A DNA stretch of 10,281 nucleotides from an uncultured Flavobacteriales bacterium. GTDB taxonomy: Bacteria; Bacteroidota; Bacteroidia; Flavobacteriales_D; Sanyastnellaceae. This document shows positions 6,440-10,281 of the stretch, piece after piece. Numbering within the stretch: position 1 is the stretch's first letter; the number at the start of each line of letters is the position of its first letter. The translations under genes and the position numbers were made by a program. Location: contig CALKHD010000223.1 in assembly GCA_938092195.1 (NCBI GenBank), positions 1-10,281 of the forward strand. Direction: 5' to 3'. Below the pieces are notes generated by a model, which made no database searches, was not told where the DNA came from, and worked only from the letters and a program-made list of their open reading frames with translations.

Positions 6440-8963
6440 CGAAACTTCCACCAGAACCTGCGTCGTAGCCGCTGCGTCCACGCTTTCGTTGGCCGGGCTC
6501 GAGTTTTCCAAAGGACCAAGTCAAACTGGCATAAACAAAGCGGCTTTGCCTTTTGAATGTTCCGTCTTGGAAGAAGTCTCGGCCTTCTGAAGTGTATGAC
6601 CATTCTTGCTGGTCAAACACATCGCTGACCCGAGCCGAAGCCCTCACTTTGCCGTCATAAAAGTCGCGGCTGACTGCAGCGCTGTGCGATATGTAGCCTT
6701 GGAATGTGCCTTGTGTGTAGCGCGATGGCGCTCGGTACCGGCCATTGATTTGGACCTTCCAATCCCCTTTGACCAAGGCGGAGACTTGGTAGCCCGCGCT
6801 GCCTTGGAATCCATTGTTCCCGAGGTCGGGAGCGAGGTTGGACCCGTCGGTTTTTTGATGGTAAATGCTGCCGTTGACACGCATTTGAAGGGTGCGGCCT
6901 TTTCGCCACATGGCCACCACTTCCAAGCCAGAGTTGGTTTGCCTGGCCAGGTTCACATAGGTGCGGTTGGCAATGCCTTGGTCGTCCACTTCGATGAAGC
7001 GCCGAATGACATCCCGGGTGGTCTTGTAGAACAAGGATGTAGTCACCGTGAGCGCCTTGGTTGTCAGCTGGTGGCCAAACTCCAATCCGTCGGTGTACTC
7101 GGGCAAAAGAAAGGGGTTGCCATACCTGAGATTGCGAGGATCCGCATTGTCTACAAAAGGGTTGACTTGGCGTCCCCTGGGTCGGTTGACGCGGCGGTTG
7201 TAGCTCAAGACCCATTGGTTGCGGTCGTCTACCGTGTAGCTGAGGTTGCTGGAGGGGTAGAAGCTGGTGTAGTTGTTGACGAAGGTGGCGTCAGATCCGC
7301 CGAGTTGAGTCAAGGCGGCTGCAATGTCAGCGCTGTCTCCCTTCAGTTCTGCCGTGGTGTAAACGACCTCTCCTCGTCCGCCAACTTGCAGGCCCCAAGC
7401 GCCAAATTTCCGGCCCCAGGTCACGTAAGTGGCATGGATGTCTTCGCGGTAGCGGAAGTCATAGGCTTGGACAAAAGGGGTGCCTGCGCTGTCGCGTTGC
7501 CAGAACTGTTGGTCTTCGTTGCTTTCCCTCAGAATGGTCTTGTAGCCCAACTCCAGTTTTCCATCGTTGTCCAATGGTTTTTCGTAATCCAGTTGTAGGG
7601 TGGCATTCCAATTGGTTCCATCGTTCAGGTTCGCATTGGATAGATAGGCTGAATCCAAAATGGGGCTGGGTAAATCCTGCCACAGGGAGTCGTGGGATTG
7701 GCTGCTGCGCTGGGACCAGCGGGCAAAGGCTTGAAGCACATGGCGCTCTTCATACTTGTGCTCGTACCCCAAGTCCAAGTCGGTGGATGCATTGTCGCCA
7801 CCAGACAGTCCATAACGGGTGAAGCCGCCCAGGGCATCGGTGCTCCAGGTTTCCAAATTCAGCACGTCCTCTGTGCCGGAACTGTTTCCTTGGTTGGTTC
7901 GCAGGCCAATGTTCCAAGTGGTTTGCGAGGAGGGCATCCAGTCCAATGCCGCCTTGAAGTTCCAGCTGGACCTCAGGTTGTCAGACATGCTGCTTGAAGT
8001 CAACACACTTAAAGAATCGTAAGCGCCCGCCAGGTCTCCTCCAAAGGCTTGTTCCCGAATGCTGTTTCCGCTGCGGAAGCCATTGCGTTGGTTCCACCCG
8101 GCATTCATGGAGAGGTTGAATTGCTGACCGCGGATGTTGCCATTGAATGAACCGCTGTGGTTTTCGTTCGATCCCCACGTGACGCTCACCTGCCCATTTT
8201 TGCCTTCGAGCTTGTCTTTTTTGAGGATGATGTTGAGGATGCCTGCCACGCCTTCTGGGTCATACTTGGCTGTGGGGCTGGTGATGATTTCGACCCGATC
8301 AATGCTGCTGGCCGGGATCTGTTCCAAGAGGTTTTGCGTGGCCGAACCCGTCATGCCGCTGGGCCTTCCGTCGATCAAAATGGTCACGTTGCCTGAACCG
8401 CGCAGGCTCAAATTCCCATCGATGTCCACGTCGATGCTCGGCACGTTCCTCAGCAGTTCAGTGGCGTTGGATCCCGCGCTGTTCAGGTCGTCTCCCACAC
8501 GAAAGACCTTGCGGTCGATCATCATTTCGAGGGTCGAACGTTGCTCGACAACTTCGGCCGCCTCCAAGGCCTGAATGTTGGGCTCCAGTCGAACCACGCC
8601 CACGTTTTGCTCAATGCCACCACGCGGTGTCAATCGAATGTCCCCCACCTCAATAGACACGTATCCCATGAAGCCCACTTGCGCCCGAAATCGGCCCAAG
8701 GGGATCTCGGTGATGCGGAATCGGCCTTTGGCGTCGGTGACGCCTCCGGTGATGACCTTGTTTTCGTCAAAGGCCAAAATGCTGATGGTGGCAAATTCGA
8801 TGGGGTTGCCGGAATTGGCGTCTTCAACGGTTCCAAAAACGACTCCGATTTTGGGGCGTTCTCCTTGTCCAGAACCGGGCCTTTGTCCACCTTGTGGGCG
8901 TTGAGCCATGACCGCGATTGGAAGTGCAATCAGGATCCCAAGGGCGAATTGTTGCAGATTCAT
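6423..8963 (-). CDS. TonB-dependent-receptor-like outer-membrane protein (OMP_b-brl_3 type) with carboxypeptidase-regulatory domain
   Basis: An 846-residue outer-membrane beta-barrel receptor that should import a ligand using TonB/ExbBD energy; the ligand is unknown. In order: signal peptide 1-20 (MNLQQFALGILIALPIAVMA, cleaved before Gln); a Gln/Gly/Arg-rich linker to about 38; a CarboxypepD_reg-like Ig-fold domain, about 39-130 (GTVEDANSGNPIEFATI, TDAKGRFRITEIPLG); a plug domain, about 150-250 (LLRNVPSIDVDIDGNLSLRG, ILIDGRPSGM, IPASSIDRVEIITSPTAKYD, GVAGILNIILKK); then a long barrel ending in FVYASLTWSFGK and an Arg/Gly-rich tail after the last strand. This is the PF14905-type architecture common in Bacteroidota. 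No SusD-like lipoprotein is in the window, so it is not visibly a SusCD pair. It starts 62 bases after the beta-galactosidase stop on the same strand, and its tail holds the start of the DCC gene. Confidence 0.94.
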   Translation of the reverse strand: MNLQQFALGILIALPIAVMAQRPQGGQRPGSGQGERPKIGVVFGTVEDANSGNPIEFATISILAFDENKVITGGVTDAKGRFRITEIPLGRFRAQVGFMGYVSIEVGDIRLTPRGGIEQNVGVVRLEPNIQALEAAEVVEQRSTLEMMIDRKVFRVGDDLNSAGSNATELLRNVPSIDVDIDGNLSLRGSGNVTILIDGRPSGMTGSATQNLLEQIPASSIDRVEIITSPTAKYDPEGVAGILNIILKKDKLEGKNGQVSVTWGSNENHSGSFNGNIRGQQFNLSMNAGWNQRNGFRSGNSIREQAFGGDLAGAYDSLSVLTSSSMSDNLRSSWNFKAALDWMPSSQTTWNIGLRTNQGNSSGTEDVLNLETWSTDALGGFTRYGLSGGDNASTDLDLGYEHKYEERHVLQAFARWSQRSSQSHDSLWQDLPSPILDSAYLSNANLNDGTNWNATLQLDYEKPLDNDGKLELGYKTILRESNEDQQFWQRDSAGTPFVQAYDFRYREDIHATYVTWGRKFGAWGLQVGGRGEVVYTTAELKGDSADIAAALTQLGGSDATFVNNYTSFYPSSNLSYTVDDRNQWVLSYNRRVNRPRGRQVNPFVDNADPRNLRYGNPFLLPEYTDGLEFGHQLTTKALTVTTSLFYKTTRDVIRRFIEVDDQGIANRTYVNLARQTNSGLEVVAMWRKGRTLQMRVNGSIYHQKTDGSNLAPDLGNNGFQGSAGYQVSALVKGDWKVQINGRYRAPSRYTQGTFQGYISHSAAVSRDFYDGKVRASARVSDVFDQQEWSYTSEGRDFFQDGTFKRQSRFVYASLTWSFGKLEPGQRKRGRSGYDAGSGGSFDGGEF

Positions 8964-8995
8964 AAGTACAGAACGGCTTGAAGGGGTTTAAGTTC

Positions 8996-9027
8996 AAGTT
9001 GGACTGCTTCTCTGTTCAGTCCGATTT
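8996..9027 (-). other. Hairpin between the beta-galactosidase and receptor genes
   Basis: GGACTG and CAGTCC (9001-9006 and 9017-9022) form a perfect six-base-pair stem with a ten-base loop. On the - strand the flanks add a few imperfect pairs out to 8996/9027. It begins at the beta-galactosidase stop codon and lies 37 bases before the receptor start codon. No U run follows on the - strand, so it is not a standard intrinsic terminator; it could act as a processing or 3'-stabilising element, or be chance. Confidence 0.35.
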
Positions 9028-10281
9028 AGGGTTGTAGGGGCCTAAAATGGAAAGAGAAGTCCATGCTTTTCAATGGCAATTGATACTGAGGCAAAGGCAG
9101 GGCACCCCAGCTGTTGATGCAGCCAACCCCGGCTGAATGGCCATCTAAATCCAAGTGGACTTCCTTGGTGGGGTTCAGCAATCGAAAATGGGATTGACTG
9201 GTTCCCTTGTCGGGCCCAGCGTCCAGTTGGTCTGGACCAAAATGAAGGGCTGTGAAATCAAACGCATCTGAAGCGGTGAATTCCAACCCGATGCCGTCTT
9301 GGTTTTGGAATCGCACCCATCGAACATCGGTTCGAGACCCATTGAATTGGGGCCGGGCATAGGGTGTCACCAGATCAGAAACATCTGCGCTGTAGATCCC
9401 CACGAATGCGGCAGACTTTCGGTCAGCCGCGCTCTCCATGGGCCCGCGGCCATGCCATTCCACGCGAGTGAGGTCGGATGGCAATGTCCAGTGCTGCCCA
9501 AATCGAAAGAGATCGGGATGCTCGTTTTCTCGCAAGACTTTCAGGGATTGATGAACCTTCACGGTTCCCGCCCTGTCCACGGTATATGTGGTTTGAAGCT
9601 CGGCGTCGCCTCGGAGAAGCGGACGAACAAAAGAGACCTGCATTTGCCCGTCAGACAAGCGAATGTTCTTGAATTCAGCGGCGTCAACGTCATCCCACGG
9701 ATCTTGCCAAATGGCGTTTCGTTCTGGGGTTTGGGCGCCATAATCGTTGTCCACTGGTGGCCTCCAGAATTGTGGCTGTCCTCCTTCCATGACCATCGGC
9801 ATGCCTTGAACGACATACGCTTTGATTTCCCCGGTTTTGCGGCTCAGTTCAAGATGACCTCCTTCGAAGTTGAGCAGGAGGGATCCGCCTTGTTGCTTGA
9901 GGTTCACCTTGCCTCGGGCGGGAATGGGCTTGGGTTTTTCGTGGGTGCGGAGTTGGAATTGCGCTCGCGCCAAAATGTGGGGCCGCGGCAAAAGGGGCTC
10001 TTCCTGACTCAATGTGGCGTCCACGGAAAGGAAAACTTCGGCTTCATGCCGCTTCCAGTCCTTGATGTCGAGGTCGATGTTTTGGGTGCCTTGTGGCCCC
10101 ACAAGGACTTGGTCAACCTGGCCTTGGTCCACCACGCGTCCATCGGCTGTGAGCGCCCAGGAGACATCCACCAGAACGTCTCGGAACACATATTCGCTCT
10201 CAATGGCCAGGCCTTGGCCGTTGTTCAACACAGAGAACTGAAGGGGCTGTTGCACCTGCTTGGCTTCGAGCATGTGCGGCT
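9026..10281 (-). CDS. GH2 beta-galactosidase (LacZ type), C-terminal 418 residues; 5' end outside window
   Basis: The C-terminal part of a glycoside hydrolase family 2 beta-galactosidase, which hydrolyses terminal beta-D-galactosides. The frame stays open to the right edge (Pro-His precede the first Met, matching the PHP-xxE-K block of LacZ), so the ATG at 10273 is internal. The visible part covers the domain-4 beta sandwich (to about residue 115) and the Bgal small-chain domain 5. Landmarks are FWRPPVDNDYG (about 9733-9770), the family's WRAPTDND block; WHGRGPMES...DRK; TPYARPQFNGSRTDVRW; and near the end GVGCINSWGALP, whose Trp corresponds to the substrate-contacting Trp999 of E. coli LacZ. 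The catalytic Glu residues lie upstream and cannot be checked. In Bacteroidota such enzymes are often secreted to the periplasm, but the N-terminus is not visible. The neighbouring receptor hints at a role in scavenging external galactosides or glycans. Confidence 0.92.
   Translation of the reverse strand, partial: PHMLEAKQVQQPLQFSVLNNGQGLAIESEYVFRDVLVDVSWALTADGRVVDQGQVDQVLVGPQGTQNIDLDIKDWKRHEAEVFLSVDATLSQEEPLLPRPHILARAQFQLRTHEKPKPIPARGKVNLKQQGGSLLLNFEGGHLELSRKTGEIKAYVVQGMPMVMEGGQPQFWRPPVDNDYGAQTPERNAIWQDPWDDVDAAEFKNIRLSDGQMQVSFVRPLLRGDAELQTTYTVDRAGTVKVHQSLKVLRENEHPDLFRFGQHWTLPSDLTRVEWHGRGPMESAADRKSAAFVGIYSADVSDLVTPYARPQFNGSRTDVRWVRFQNQDGIGLEFTASDAFDFTALHFGPDQLDAGPDKGTSQSHFRLLNPTKEVHLDLDGHSAGVGCINSWGALPLPQYQLPLKSMDFSFHFRPLQP

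Noticed and set aside
6440..6511. A longer DCC protein starting at the upstream ATG (6511)
   Set aside because: The added 24 residues would be read in a second frame across the receptor's C-terminal codons, and the family normally begins shortly before the DGxCxxC strand.
6606..7598. A 330-codon open frame on the + strand opposite the receptor gene
   Set aside because: It lies entirely antisense to a clear receptor gene, has no recognisable motifs, and its composition looks like the reverse complement of codon-biased coding sequence.
1..10281. Mobile elements, CRISPR arrays, tRNA/rRNA genes, toxin-antitoxin or defence genes
   Set aside because: No transposase or integrase motifs, regularly spaced repeats, tRNA-like folds or defence domains were seen; nearly all bases are explained by seven protein-coding genes.

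Overview
This window is ordinary chromosomal DNA of a Bacteroidota bacterium, probably a Flavobacteriales-type lineage with mid-50s % GC (estimated by eye). The assignment rests on four things: a DUF4834 mini-protein next to a Bacteroidota-type YfhO protein, an OMP_b-brl_3-type TonB-linked outer-membrane receptor with an N-terminal carboxypeptidase-regulatory domain, a CarB that stops before the MGS domain, and the absence of clear Shine-Dalgarno sequences before the starts. No RNA genes, mobile elements, CRISPR arrays or phage genes were seen, and there is no gene-free stretch longer than about 85 bases.

Left half (1-4665, + strand): the 3' two thirds of carB (large subunit of carbamoyl-phosphate synthase) runs in from outside the window. 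Its stop overlaps the start of a 77-residue DUF4834 membrane protein (ATGA overlap), and 46 bases further on lies an 849-residue YfhO-family polytopic membrane protein. The three are likely co-transcribed. DUF4834 and YfhO are, from memory, neighbours in other Flavobacteriia; carB may simply lead the unit.

Right half (4658-10281, - strand, read right to left): the C-terminal 418 residues of a LacZ-type GH2 beta-galactosidase (5' end outside), a 62-base gap holding a small hairpin, an 846-residue TonB-linked receptor, a DCC-family (DUF393) CxxC protein whose likely start lies inside the receptor's last codons, and a GNAT/FemAB-like acyltransferase of the peptidogalycan type. Spacing allows one polycistronic unit, although a possible Bacteroidota -7 box sits immediately in front of the acyltransferase. 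The two halves converge, and their last genes overlap tail to tail by 8 bases.

Functionally, the left side joins arginine/pyrimidine precursor supply to an uncharacterised envelope membrane pair. The right side suggests outer-membrane uptake beside glycoside hydrolysis, with no SusD lipoprotein visible. I found no convincing new system. The points worth a second look are the MGS-less CarB and the tight gene overlaps.
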